From Diplonema papillatum (Eukaryota > Euglenozoa > Diplonemea > Diplonemida > Diplonemidae): a DNA stretch of 64,000 nt. The stretch lies in assembly GCA_030068145.1 (NCBI GenBank), contig JAPJBO010000310.1:171757-235756 (forward strand), given 5' to 3'. The notes beneath the pieces are model-generated. The model did not search any database and was not told the origin of the DNA. It saw nothing but the letters and a program-made list of their open reading frames with translations. The position numbers were made by a program, and so were the translations under genes. Below are positions 41,201 to 51,500 of this stretch, in pieces (the stretch's first letter is position 1; the number at the start of each line of letters is the position of its first letter).

Positions 41201-42162
41201 CTATTTATTTTTACACTTTCTTCGACGAAGACTTGATGCTAGCATCAAACATGCATGCGAGGCAGTGTTCTGCCTAAACATTTAACTAAGTTTTCCCCCC
41301 CATATACATTGGAACCAGAAAGTTGTGATAGCACTGGAACAGGACCGAAAGTCCCCGTCCAAAGGACCCACTGAAGAGCTCTAACTTTGGATTGATATGC
41401 GTTCAAGAGCGAAACCAGAGACGAAGAACGAGGTGCACACAACACCGCGGTGAAAAAAGAATAAAGAGGACTAGTCCCTCAAGGTTTCACACCCTACCTG
41501 CGGAGTCTTACACTCCCTGTGACCCTTCCCCTATTTTATTTTACACTTTCGACGAAGACTTGATGCTAGCATCAAACATGCATGCGAGGCAGTGTCTGCC
41601 TAAGCATTAAACTAAGTTTTCCCCCTATAACCCCCAATTACCCTGCATCAAATAGGTGTCGCGGCAAGTTTTGACAGCCGCTGTTTAACTTACTCGCTCG
41701 CCTGCCTTCATGGCACTTGCATTTCATCTGAAAAAGACTGCGTTAAACCGTAGTTTGCACTAAAGTCGATGCTGCGACTGTGTGAACATTTTTCTGCAAA
41801 CCCGCAGTTGAACCCATGCGCACCCCTCGAACAAAACGGTCGGTCACAACACTTACAAACTTGGCTAGCCGTAGTTAAAGTGTATGAGCATACCTACTAC
41901 CCTGCCTCACAGCCTCAATGGTCAACCGGAGACCCTAAAACACCGAACCTCTGAACCACACTAAACGCTAAAACTTGGTGCTGGCATCGCAACGTGCATG
42001 AGAGGCCGTTTTCTGCCCAAGAACTAACCTTCCCCCCACAACGCGTATCTACAGATTCGCGGCAACGCTCTGCTGGTAAAGTGGGAAGAAATGCTCGAAC
42101 GCAATCAGGCTGTCGAAGTGGCGGCGGAAATGCGACAGCTACTTCCCAACAACCTTGGTTGA
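32271..42162 (+). CDS. Creatine-kinase-like phosphagen kinase, copy 2
   Basis: Exons are 32271-32648, 35841-36439, 38816-38954, 40741-40845 and 42055-42162 (442 residues), with junctions at the same codons and phases as copy 1. Donors are all GT (ACG|GTATGC, CAT|GTGTGA, CAG|GTGCGC, ATG|GTTTGC). The same catalytic motifs are present, including [15 protein letters not shown] and [18 protein letters not shown]. The N-terminus ([20 protein letters not shown]) is short and hydrophobic and differs from copy 1, so targeting may differ. The start ATG follows the dispersed TCATCGGAAACACAAA motif; an earlier start is not excluded. Exon 2 and the end of exon 1 are almost identical to copy 1, while exons 3-5 are clearly diverged. 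This suggests tandem duplication followed by patchy gene conversion. Confidence 0.9.
33563..34135 (+). repeat. Two copies of a 289-bp unit in intron 1
   Basis: The block TTCCTGACGAGC...CAACCCGGTGAAC at 33563 recurs at 33852, about 93% identical. Each ends with a GGTCAACCGGAGACTTTAAA block related to the SINE-like 3' end. Confidence 0.85.
34187..34511 (+). repeat. 25-bp satellite, 13 copies
   Basis: Thirteen essentially perfect copies of TTAGTTTAGTGTTCCGGGTA plus GAATC are arranged head to tail. No coding meaning. The perfection implies recent expansion or homogenisation. Confidence 0.95.
35095..35472 (-). pseudogene. Inverted copy of phosphagen kinase exon 3
   Basis: Read on the minus strand this is a copy of 38752-39130: intron flank, CAG acceptor region, exon 3 and downstream intron. 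The encoded peptide reads [19 protein letters not shown] then [19 protein letters not shown]. It lacks 15 bases (five residues, QMLNI) but keeps frame. It lies in intron 1 of the same gene, head-on to the sense gene, so it cannot join the normal transcript. Confidence 0.88.
35474..35816 (+). mobile_element. Solo A-B remnant of the YR retrotransposon family
   Basis: An A repeat (TTGAGTGGGATAAACACGCA..., from 35474) runs straight into a B repeat ending GAAGGGAAATAAAA at 35816, with no coding region between. This is the product expected from recombination between A1 and A2. It ends 24 bases before kinase exon 2. Confidence 0.82.
36813..37170 (+). repeat. 40-bp tandem array, nine copies
   Basis: The unit TTGTAGGAGTACTTGAGAAG... 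repeats every 40 bases. GGTGCG and GTTGCG variants partly alternate, suggesting an 80-base higher unit. It is derived from the 5' part of the dispersed TATAAGCACCTGCTTTGTAG element (compare 28768). Confidence 0.92.
37171..38750. other. Intron 2 of kinase copy 2
   Basis: No gene is supported. About 38095-38260 carries three imperfect copies of GCCAATCTATCGAGAGGCAA with CGGTCGACGCTAGGG. The region may be old retroelement sequence; short frames on both strands lack the host codon bias. Confidence 0.45.
39680..40690. repeat. Inverted and direct SINE-like copies in intron 3
   Basis: 39690-39790 is the inverse of 40072-40165 (arms with TTCGCTAGCCGTAGGTAAAG and GCATCCCTTTCACTACCCGA). Further direct copies follow at 40335-40440 and 40545-40625, each with GGTCACCCGGAGA and CAAGCGAACTAAAACTCTAAA-type ends. 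AAGC tetranucleotide runs lie at 39900 and 40195. Confidence 0.8.
40865..41630. repeat. Tandem duplication in intron 4
   Basis: The block 40955-41245 (ACATTGGAACCAGAAAGTTG...) recurs at 41300-41580, about 95% identical. Copies are bounded by the dispersed motif GATGCTAGCATCAAACATGC, also at 26265, 41992 (variant), 51155 onward and 52310. Confidence 0.85.
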
Positions 42163-42179
42163 GCCTCCGTGCCTTCTCC

Positions 42180-43345
42180 AAGTCCAGAGGACCAGTCGGT
42201 CACCGCGCATGGCAGATGCTTTGTGTCGGCGAAACCTTGTGTGATACAACAGCGTCGTGCAGCAGCGTACAACAGCGTCGTGCAGCAGCGTACAACAGCG
42301 TCGTGCAGCTCTTGAGTGGGGTGGAGGCAACTGCCGCCACAGTGAACCGGTTTTGGTTCACGCATCGCCAGCCCGCGAGAGCTACTTGCTGGCACACTTG
42401 AAGCTTTAGCGGGCTTGCGCCGACTTCAAGTCGTGTGGTATCCCTCGTTTGACTCGTTTCCTGCTGCTCGTCGAGTGCCTTCAGTGCTTATTATCAGCGC
42501 ACACGTTGGCTCATCGTCATGGCAGGCGCTTTGTGTCGGCGAAACCATGTGTGTTAACACAACGTCGCATCAAGCCTGCAACTCTTGAGTGGGGTGGAGG
42601 GAACTGCCTGCAAGGTGAACCGTTTCCAGCTCTCGGTTCATCACGCATCGCCAGTCCGCGAGAGCCACTTGTTAGCACACTTGAAGCTCTAGCGGGCTTG
42701 CGCCGGCTTCAAGTCGTGTGGTATCCCTCGTTTGACTCGTTTCCTCCACACACCGCTGCTCGTCGAGTGCCTTCAGTGCTTATTATCAGCGCACACGTTG
42801 GCTCATGGCCATGACAGGCGCTTTGTGTCGGCGAAACCATGTGTGTTAACACAACGTCGCATCAGGTCTGCAACTCTTGAGTGGGGTGGAGGGAACTGCC
42901 TCCAAGGTGAACCGTTTCCAGCTCTCGGTTCATCACGCATCGCCAGTCCGCGAGAGCTACTGCTAGCACACTTGAAGCTCTAGCGGGCTTGCGCCGACTT
43001 CAAGTCGTGTGGTATCCCTCTTTTGACTCGTTTCCTCCACATACCGCTGCTCGTCGAGTGCCTTCAGTGCTTATTATCAGCGCACACGTTGGCTCATGGC
43101 CATGACAGGCGCTTTGTGTCGGCGAAACCATGTGTGTTAACACAACGTCGCATCAGGCTTGCAACTCTTGAGTGGGGTGGAGGGAACTGCCTCCGGTGGA
43201 CAAGGTGGACCGTTTCCAGCTCTCGGTTCATCACGCATCGCCAGTCCGCGAGAGCTACTTGCTAGCACACTTGAAGCTATAGCGGGCTTGCGCCGGCTTC
43301 AAGTCGTGTGATATTCGATTGACTCGTTTCCTCCACACACCGCTG
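42180..43345 (+). repeat. ~290-bp tandem array after kinase copy 2
   Basis: It begins within 20 bases of the kinase stop codon. Three and a half copies carry TTGACTCGTTTCCTCCACAC (about 42449, 42733, 43023, 43318). The first, partial copy contains a 24-base triplicate around ACAACAGCGTCGTGCAGCAG (42246-42310). It may include the kinase 3' UTR. Confidence 0.88.
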
Positions 43346-43466
43346 CTCGTCGAGTGCCTTTGGCCAGAGGACCGGTCGTGCACCGCACACGTTGGCTGCT
43401 AGCCGCTGTCATGGGCCGGCGATTGGTAAAAAGAGGAGAGCCCGCGACCCAACATGCCAACGCACG

Positions 43467-43868
43467 CCCGCCAGGTGGTCTCGCCCGCCAGGTGGTCTCG
43501 CCCGCCAGGTGGTCTCGCCCGCCAGGTGGTCTCGCCCGCCAGGTGGTCTCGCCCGCCAGGTGGTCTCGCCCGCCAGGTGGTCTCGCCCGCCAGGTGGTCT
43601 CGCCCGCCAGGTGGTCTCGCCCGCCAGGTGGTCTCGCCCGCCAGGTGGTCTCGCCCGCCAGGTGGTCTCGCCCGCCAGGTGGTCTCGCCCGCCAGGTGGT
43701 CTCGCCCGCCAGGTGGTCTCGCCCGCCAGGTGGTCTCGCCCGCCAGGTGGTCTCGCCCGCCAGGTGGTCTCGCCCGCCAGGTGGTCTCGCCCGCCAGGTG
43801 GTCTCGCCCGCCAGGTGGTCTCGCCCGCCAGGTGGTCTCGCCCGCCAGGTGGTCTCGCCCGCCAGGTC
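43467..43868. repeat. 17-bp minisatellite, about 23 copies
   Basis: Perfect copies of CGCCCGCCAGGTGGTCT repeat head to tail. All frames on both strands are open because 51 bases make three units; these are not genes. Confidence 0.95.
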
Positions 43869-44309
43869 GCCCGCCGGCCAGAGCGCCCCCCGGCTGCGCC
43901 ACCATCGACGCAATCATCGCACCGCGCCTACGACGTAACGCCCGCTAGTACGGCTTAATTTGACTCAACACGGGGGAATTTTACTTGGTTATCAGGGACG
44001 ATCTCAAGGTTTGGCATCGAGAGCTCTTTCTCGATGAGATGTGTGGTGGTGCATGGCCACTCCTGGTTGGTGGAGTGATTAGTCAGGTTGATTCCGTTAA
44101 CGAACGAGATCTCGACCCTTAAATAGGTGGGCGTGTCGTTGTAGGGGGTGTCTTTTGGCATCGGCGGCTTGCTGCTTACCCGAGACGCGCACTACTTCTC
44201 AAGGGGACTGTGCGCGGTTTATAGCGCGCGGAAGAGCGAGCCAATAGCGGGAAAAGAAAGAAGAAGAAGAGAAGAAAAACAAAAAAGAAAAAGGGAAAAA
44301 GAAAAAGGC
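43869..44309. other. Short intergenic stretch, no gene seen
   Basis: Unique-looking sequence with an AG-rich tract at 44245-44305 leading into the dispersed block at 44310. Nothing coding is supported. Confidence 0.45.
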
Positions 44310-44580
44310 CGCTCCGGGTCCAGGAACGTGACGGTCAACCACAGCTTGCAAGGTTTGAGTCGGAGGCAGCACAGTGCCACAACCCCGTCCGCTCTGCCTT
44401 GTGGCTGACCGTCTCAACGAGCTTGTGTTCAGCGCGAGCGCCAAGCCCCAAGGTGCGCCACGCCTTGATGCTTTAGTTTGGGAAATCGGTAGCCACTTGA
44501 CCCGTAGGCCCGTGGCTCTGCAGTACCGCCGAACACGTGAAGCTTGGCTCCCGTGTAGCAGGCTGTCTCTGGTACCCCCT
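44310..44580 (+). repeat. Dispersed 270-bp repeat, copy 2
   Basis: This is the partner of 13960-14235, about 95% identical, including AACGTGACGGTCAACCACAG and GAACACGTGAAGCTTGGCTC. Both copies are preceded by an A/G-rich tract (GAAGAAGAAGAAAAAGG type) and followed within 60 bases by a CTAGAGTTTTCGTTGACCGC-family repeat or related sequence. Confidence 0.8.
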
Positions 44581-44821
44581 GGTGAAGAAAGTGGACCCAG
44601 AGTTTCCGTTGACCGCACTACCCTGACCCAATGGTTTCAGGTGGTCAATTGGCGAATGATTCAATTGATTGTGATCAGAACCGTTTCATCACACATTGCA
44701 TGCGGCTAAAAACCGTACACCGCGAGAGCATGAGAAAGGAGAAAGGTAAACTAGAGTTTCCGTTGACCGCACCACCCTGAACCCAAGTCCTAGCGGGAAA
44801 AGAAGAAAATAAATGGCACTA

Positions 44822-45240
44822 CACCACCACTCAGGCCCCGGCAGAATCCGAGGACACCACCACTCAGGCCCCGGCAGAGGTGGCCAATGTGCAATCCGAG
44901 GACACCACCACTCAGGCCCCGGCAGAGGTGGCCCATGTGCAATCCGAGGACACCACCACTCAGGCCCCGGCAGAGGTGGCCAATGTGCAATCCGAGGACA
45001 CCACCACTCAGGCCCCGGCAGAGGTGGCCAATGTGCAATCCGAGGACACCACCACTCAGGCCCCGGCAGAGGTGGCCCATGTGCAATCCGAGGACACCAC
45101 CACTCAGGCCCCGGCAGAGGTGGCCAATGTGCAATCCGAGGACACCACCACTCAGGCCCCGGCAGAGGTGGCCAATGTGCAATCCGAGGACACCACCACT
45201 CAGGCCCCGGCAGAGGTGGCCAATGTGCAATCCGAGGACC
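44822..45240 (+). repeat. 48-bp minisatellite, eight copies
   Basis: The unit is AATCCGAGGACACCACCACT plus 28 more bases. The period of 16 codons keeps several frames open; the + frame reads VQSEDTTTQAPAEVAN repeats. A protein role is possible but no flanking coding sequence supports it. Confidence 0.85.
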
Positions 45241-46033
45241 TCTCGGAGCCCAGCATGTGTCGTGGAGATACGTCGCGTGGCGCTGTGTTGAGCCCGTTCC
45301 TGAGTGAGGACGCAAAAAGCCGTGAGCGGTCCAAATTTGGAAAATGTACCTACCCCCCCCCCCCCCCCCCCCCCGTGCATAAGATGGATAGCCAAACCCC
45401 CTTGATTAAGATGGATAACGGGCGAGAATGCCAATCCATCTTAAACACGGGGGTGAGGTACCCCTGTGCAAAGTGACTACACTGTAGTCTACAGTGCCCC
45501 CGTGTTTAAGATGGATACTGCCAAAACCCGAGTTTATGCACGGGGGAGGGTAGGTAAGCCGATTAGTCCCCTCCTGATAGACCGCGATAGACCGAATAAT
45601 GTAGCTCCACGCAATTGTATGCAGCTCCAGGAGATAGGGATATACCTGATAGACCGTGGTGGACCTTGATTCGCTGTGATCCACAGCGCCAGGCAATTCG
45701 ACGCAGTTCCAACAGGGATGGACCGAATTAAAATGGGGCGGAGACCAAGCTACTGCCCTGATTCCCAGAAAAAGATCAGCATCGAGAGATCCATTTTTTT
45801 TGAATCCATCGCTTTCCAAATCCAACAGATCCTTTCCCAGCCCCAAAGAGCCTTGGCTCCGCGGGACTGCCTGGGCTCCACCGCGCACGGCTTGTCAAGC
45901 CCTGCGTCATACCAGACCCACAACAAACAACAACAACACCCAAGATAAGGCACAGCATGCCCGCTCGCATTTACACACTCGTTTTTCCTTTCCTTTATTT
46001 GATGAATGCCGTGCACGGATACCTTCGGGTCGA
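45241..46033. other. Intergenic, with poly-C and a dispersed element
   Basis: A C-run lies at 45353-45374. 45570-45730 is related in inverted orientation to 8530-8680 (ATAGACCGCGATAGACCGAA). No gene is supported. Confidence 0.5.
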
Positions 46034-46195
46034 AAATACTCGAGGGGCTGCCTTGTGCTTATTTCGAAGGAGGCTCGAGCACACAACTACTACAAAATGG
46101 GTCTTTTTCTTTTTGCTGAGCGCTTACGCCCGCCACTGAACCTCTCCCCCTCTAGCCTCCTTCGAAATGAGCACAAGGCAGTCCCTCGAGTATTT
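46034..46195. repeat. Foldback of the CTCGAGTATTT element end
   Basis: The arms 46034-46073 (AAATACTCGAGGGGCTGCCT...) and 46154-46195 are inverted copies of about 40 bases. The right arm equals the 3' end of the short dispersed elements at 28768 and 28981. The loop contains the inverse of their middle part, so two copies or one copy and its inverse have fused. Confidence 0.75.
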
Positions 46196-46707
46196 CCTCC
46201 TTTGAGGTTCCGCAACTGACAGCCTCGAGTATTTCCTAAAAAGCAGGTCGCACTCCGGCACCGGGTGGGGTAGTTGTCTTTGCGTTCCTCGTGTGGCACA
46301 CCCGCTAATCCAGTGGAAAATCCAGTAGGGTGATCACTGACTGGACTCACACCACTTTTGCGGTTTTCGCACCGAGTTGCATACCGGATCCAGCTGGATT
46401 TGCGGGTGTGTGGGCGGGTTCGTGTGGGCTACAGCACATTTTATCCTCCTTTGAGGTTCCGCAACTGACCTCAAGTATTTCCTCACTCCGGCACCGGGTG
46501 GGGTAGTTGTCTTTGCCTAGGTGACAGACTAAAGAAAGCGCAATCCTAGTCTTTTCAATATAGCTCAAGCGCAGAACACGAAAAGAGAGTACCAATAAGA
46601 CAGACAGTCACCCGTCTGCGGCACCGGGCCTACCGTAAGTAAGGTATGTGGACAATGGCCGAAACCACCAATGACCAACAACCAAGGTACCCACCGATCC
46701 TCTTACC

Positions 46708-46919
46708 ATGCAGGGTCAAAACCTTGTGTCTTTTTAAAACGCTCCCGCGGGGCCGATGGAGCCCTAAATTTTTTTTTGGAATTTTTTTTTTTTTGCTCAA
46801 CTTCCTCAAAAATTACTGCAGAGTTTGTTCCAAACTTTTAAAATTCAAAAACCCCATTTTTTTTCCGGAATTTTTTTTTTGGCCATTCCCAAAAAGACAC
46901 AAGGTTTTGACCCTGCATG
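46708..46919. mobile_element. MITE, intact copy, TTAC flanks
   Basis: 212 bases with inverted termini CATGCAGGGTCAAAACCTTG (plus about nine more bases). The same TTAC tetranucleotide flanks both sides. The interior is A/T-homopolymer-rich with no frame. It is the reference copy for 16568-17061 and 50029-50349. Confidence 0.85.
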
Positions 46920-47084
46920 TTACCTCGTGTAACCACCACTCTTACGACACTCAGAGCACAAAGGATATCCCATAACGACGAAGGTCACCCGGAGACTTTA
47001 AAACCCGGAGTTTCAAGCGAACTTTCACTCTGAAAAGAAAACATGCATACGCGTGGGAGGCCCAAGACTAGATTCAAAGCGAAT

Positions 47085-47245
47085 TTCTTCTTGGTGTCGG
47101 TCGCAACACTTACAAACATGGCTAGCCGTAGTTAAAGTGTATAGGCATACCTACTACCCTCATACTACCCGCCGCACAGCCTCAATGGTCAACCGGAGAC
47201 CCTAAAACACCGAACCTCTAAACCACAATAAACGCTAAAAGCCCT
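47085..47245 (+). repeat. SINE-like repeat, second subtype
   Basis: It runs from GTCGGTCGCAACACTTACAA to AATAAACGCTAAAA. The same subtype is at 41838-41976, and a 5'-truncated copy with a longer A-tail is inserted at 50108-50212. Confidence 0.75.
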
Positions 47246-47529
47246 CCAGGCAAACCCCCCGTTTCCACGTTTCTTTCCCCGATGCGGCCCGCCTCGCCGC
47301 GTTTCCTTTTTCCGCCAAAATTGCCTCCCGTTGCTTTTCGACTTCGTGCCCTATTACGTTATGTGCTTGCTGACCGCACCTGTTCCCGCGTCTCTCGTTC
47401 CGATATGGGCGGCATAAAAACTCTTGCAGTTTACTGCGGAAAACCCCTGCAGCACAGTCGTCAAGCCACCCAACAACAATGGATGGGCAAGCCAATCCCA
47501 TTGGGATATGCAGAATTTGTTGTCCATTG

Positions 47530-47745
47530 AACGTATGCAGAACCTGTCCTACAGCCTGACCAGACCAGTCCCAAGCCACCAGTCCCACCCGCCAGGACAG
47601 CCTGACCAGACCAGTCCCAAGCCACCAGACCAGTCCCACCAGCCACCAGTCCCACCCGCCAGGACAGCCTGACCAGACCAGTCCCAAGCCACCAGTCCCA
47701 CCCACCAGACCAGCCCGACCAGACCAGTCCGATCTGAACAGCCTG
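47530..47745. repeat. CCTGACCAGACCAGTCCCAA minisatellite
   Basis: Irregular units of roughly 45 and 20 bases built from GACCAG, AGTCCCA and CCACC. No gene is inferred from the open frames across it. Confidence 0.8.
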
Positions 47746-48295
47746 ACCAGTCCGACGTCACACCCCCTGAAAGACGAGCCCGATCAGACCAGTATAGCCT
47801 GCTCTAGACCAGCCCCAGATTCCCGCAGATCCCTCACACCGAAGTGATCTTGTGAGCGCTAGATGCGCGGGGTTGAACTCGGGCTGCGTGAGTGGGGTTT
47901 GTCAGGTAACGATGGCCCTCCACACCGGATCTCAAGAGCAAGCTTCGTTTCCAAAAGTCGTGATCAAGTCTGTTTTCCCACCAGGCGCGTCAGGTCCGTA
48001 ATTACCCACAAGGCGCGAACTTAACGGAAAGATCCTTCAGACGTGGAACACCTTGGTCAGAAAGCAACCACCGCAACGGAGCAGGCCCAGCAGGCATTAG
48101 GCTCGATCATGGGACTGATCCCTCACACCGAAGTGATCATGGGTTGCCTTGTGAGCGCTAGGTGCGCGGGGCTGAGCTCATTCTACACCATTATATCCCA
48201 ATGGGATTGCCTTGGGCAAGGCAATCCTGTCCTTGTGGTCGTGGGATGGCAAACAACGTGGGGGGCCCAAGACTACACTCCACGAAGGAATGTAC

Positions 48296-48472
48296 TTGGT
48301 GTCGGTCACAAACAGTCCCGGACATGGCTAGCCATAACCCATAACGAAAGCGTGCACTAAATATACAACCCGTAACCACATAGCCCTTTCCTGCTCTAAG
48401 AGAACCCATTCATGAACGGTCACACGGAGACCCTAAAACCCCGGAATTTCAAGCGAACTCTAACTCTAAACA
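48296..48472 (+). repeat. SINE-like repeat just upstream of the WD40 gene
   Basis: A full copy matching 30345-30515, ending 45 bases before the WD40 start codon. Its tail ACTCTAAACAAAG leads directly into the presumed 5' UTR. Confidence 0.78.
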
Positions 48473-48517
48473 AAGAAGCAAACGAATCAGCGCTGGGGCC
48501 ACGAACAAGGGGGTAGG

Positions 48518-51500
48518 ATGGGCCCCCTGTCGACCATGTCATCGAGCAGCGTGCGGAGCAAGACGACTGGTAAGCAAGAGCTGGCCGCGAGAAGGATTCC
48601 CGTCGAGTCCGACGTGCGCTGCTTGGAAGTGGTCGGGCAGGAGGTGTGGACCGGCGACCGCGGGGGACGGATCGTCATTCGCAAGGTCCGAAGCGGCGAC
48701 ACGGTGCAGACCCTTACCGACCAATTTGGGGCCAACGTCTGGTGCTTGCGCTGCGTGACCGTCGCGCCTCCGCACACCAGCCAAGTGTGGGCAGGTATGA
48801 GTACCGGCGCCATCCTCGTCTTCGATCCGGTGACGCGGGTGAAGGTGGACCACATGTGCAAACACTCCGGCGGAATCTTCCAGATCAAAGACAGCAACGG
48901 CCGGGCGTACAGCTGCTCGAACGACTTCGAGATCAACGAGTGGAAGGCAGACACGCGCCAGTTCGTCCGCAGGTTCTCGGGGCATAGGGGATACGTCAGG
49001 TCCGTTCTTCGTCTTCCTTCCCTTTTTTTTATGGTAACAAGCTTGCTTGTCTGTATCAAAAAGTGTCGGATGGCAGCGTGCTGTGTTAAATCACTCAAAA
49101 CAGGGTTTACACACGCACGCACAAACAAAAAATATGCTTTTTTCTTTTAACCACAAGCAATGTGTGAGGAAACTGAACCGCCCAAGTAGGACCTCCTGAC
49201 CATGATCATCTGCCAATTTGTCAACGAAAACTCTAGTTTCCCTTTTCTAATTTCTCCTACTCTCGGTGTACGGTTTTACATAAGCGCCAGCTTGGAAAGA
49301 AATGCTCGACGATGCTACCAGATAAAGAGCCGAAGTGATGCCAAGTGCTGTAACTACCGAACCACGTGTTGAACGGACGTGAGGTCATGCGGGTCTACCC
49401 CTACACGACAAATCACACAAAACTTTTACTCTAAAACACAACAGGTCAAAGTCCTGAGGTGAGTGAGAAAACAACACACCACCCGTAGAGTATTCATACT
49501 CAATCAAATTTGCGGGCTGCCTTGAAAACATGCCACTAAAGAAGGTGGACTTGGTGTTGGACTTGGCTTGGCGTTGGACTTGGGGTCAGTCGCGAAACAA
49601 TCTACAAAGACCCGCGCTTACACTGCGCTGCCCCAGATAAAGCAATTGCGCCCTCACGTCAGGTGTCTACTGCCGAACGGTCCTGTTCTGCTGTCTGGAT
49701 CTGACGATGCGACGATCCGTATTTGGGACCTATCGACCGGGCGTGGTTCAACACCACTGCAAAGGCGTCCACGCGATGGTCAAGGTCTGGTCCCCGGCGG
49801 CAACGTACATAGTCGTTGTCGGGACTTGCACACGCTCGCCGAGGTAGAGACTCACGGATTTTCCGAGGGAATCTGCGAGGCTTGACGAATCTACATACAG
49901 GGTGTCTGTTCTTCGGGGGAAACATTTTGTTTTGTCAAAAGTAGGACTGCAATGTCCTACTGCAGTGCCCATAGCCGATCGAGATTCCCTGCGCGAGCAC
50001 AGAGCGTCGGACACATTCCGCACTTACCATGCAGGGTCAAAACCTTGTGTCTTTTTAAAACGCTCCCACGGGGCCGATGGACCCTAAAAAAAATTTTTGG
50101 AAAAAAAAAGTTAAGCATACCTACTACCCACATACCACCCGCCTCACAGCCTCAATGGTCAACCGGAGACCCTAAAACACCGAACCTCTAAACCACAATA
50201 AACGCTAAAAAAAAAAAAATTGCTCAACTTCATCAAAAATTACTGCAGAGTTTGTTCCAAAATTTTAAAATTCAAAAAAACCCATTTTTTTTTCTGGAAA
50301 CACAAATTTGGCCGTTTCCAAAATGACACAAGGTTTTGACCCTGCATGTTACACTGCACTGTCCCGTTCCTTCCCGACTTGAGATAAAGCAAATACCCCC
50401 CGCCTCTCAAGGCAAACGCAATTTTCAAAAATTCCGACCGTATACAGCGCAAGAAACAGTCGAAATATGCACACTCTTTTACGAAACTACACAAAAAGCC
50501 GATTCGACGGTCTCCCGGAGACTGTTGAAATCCCGGGTGTTCAAGCGACGTTGTACTCTAACAACACGTCAGGTGTCTACTGCCGAACGGTCCTGTTCTG
50601 CTGTCTGGATCTGACGATGCGACGATCCGTATTTGGGACATATCGACCGGGCACACGGTGCACGTGGTTCAGCACCACTGCAAAGGCGTCCACGCGATGG
50701 TCAAGGTCGCGAACGAGGTCTGGTCCACCGGCGGCAACGACATCGTCGTGTGGGACTTGCACACGCTCGCCGAGATAGAGACCCTGCGCGAGCACAGGGC
50801 CCCGGTACTGACGCTGCAGAGGGTCGGACACAGGGTGTATTCGGGCGGCGCTGACCATGAGCTGTTTGCCTGGGACATCCGCACGAAGAGGCTGATATCC
50901 AAGTTCACCGACCACGCGGGGTGGGTATACGCCCTCTGCAACACGGCGAAGGTCGTAAGGTACTACATGTGGTCCACCGCCACCAACGACGGGTGTCTTC
51001 AGGTACAGAGTTTCTCTTCTGAAAGCATGCAAAGTGCTGCAAGGAATAGTTTATTCGACACCTTCAGTTCGCGCCAACGTAACCTAAAACGCAAAAAAAG
51101 CAGGACCGCCCCCTCTCTCCAAATATACACGCGGCCCACTCGTTATGGTACTCGTCATGCTAGCATCAAACATGCATGAGAGGCAGAGAATGTTTAGGCA
51201 GTGTCCTGCCTAAACATTAAACAAAGATCTTCCCTTCAGAACCATACACAATGCCCACTCGTTGTGGTACTCGTCATGCTAGCATCAAACATGCATGAGA
51301 GGCAGAGAATGTTTAGACAGTGTCCTGCCTAAACATTAAACAAAGATCTTCCCTTCAGAACCATACACAATGCCCACTCGTTATGGTACTCGTCATGCTA
51401 GCATCAAACATGCATGAGAGGCAGAGAATGTTTAGGCAGTGTCCTGCCTAAACATTAAACAAAGATCTTCCCTTCAGAACCATACACAATGCCCACTCGT

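Noticed and set aside
43354-43958. Long open frames on both strands over the 17-bp minisatellite
   Set aside because: A stop-free 17-base unit leaves every frame open; there is no flanking coding sequence.
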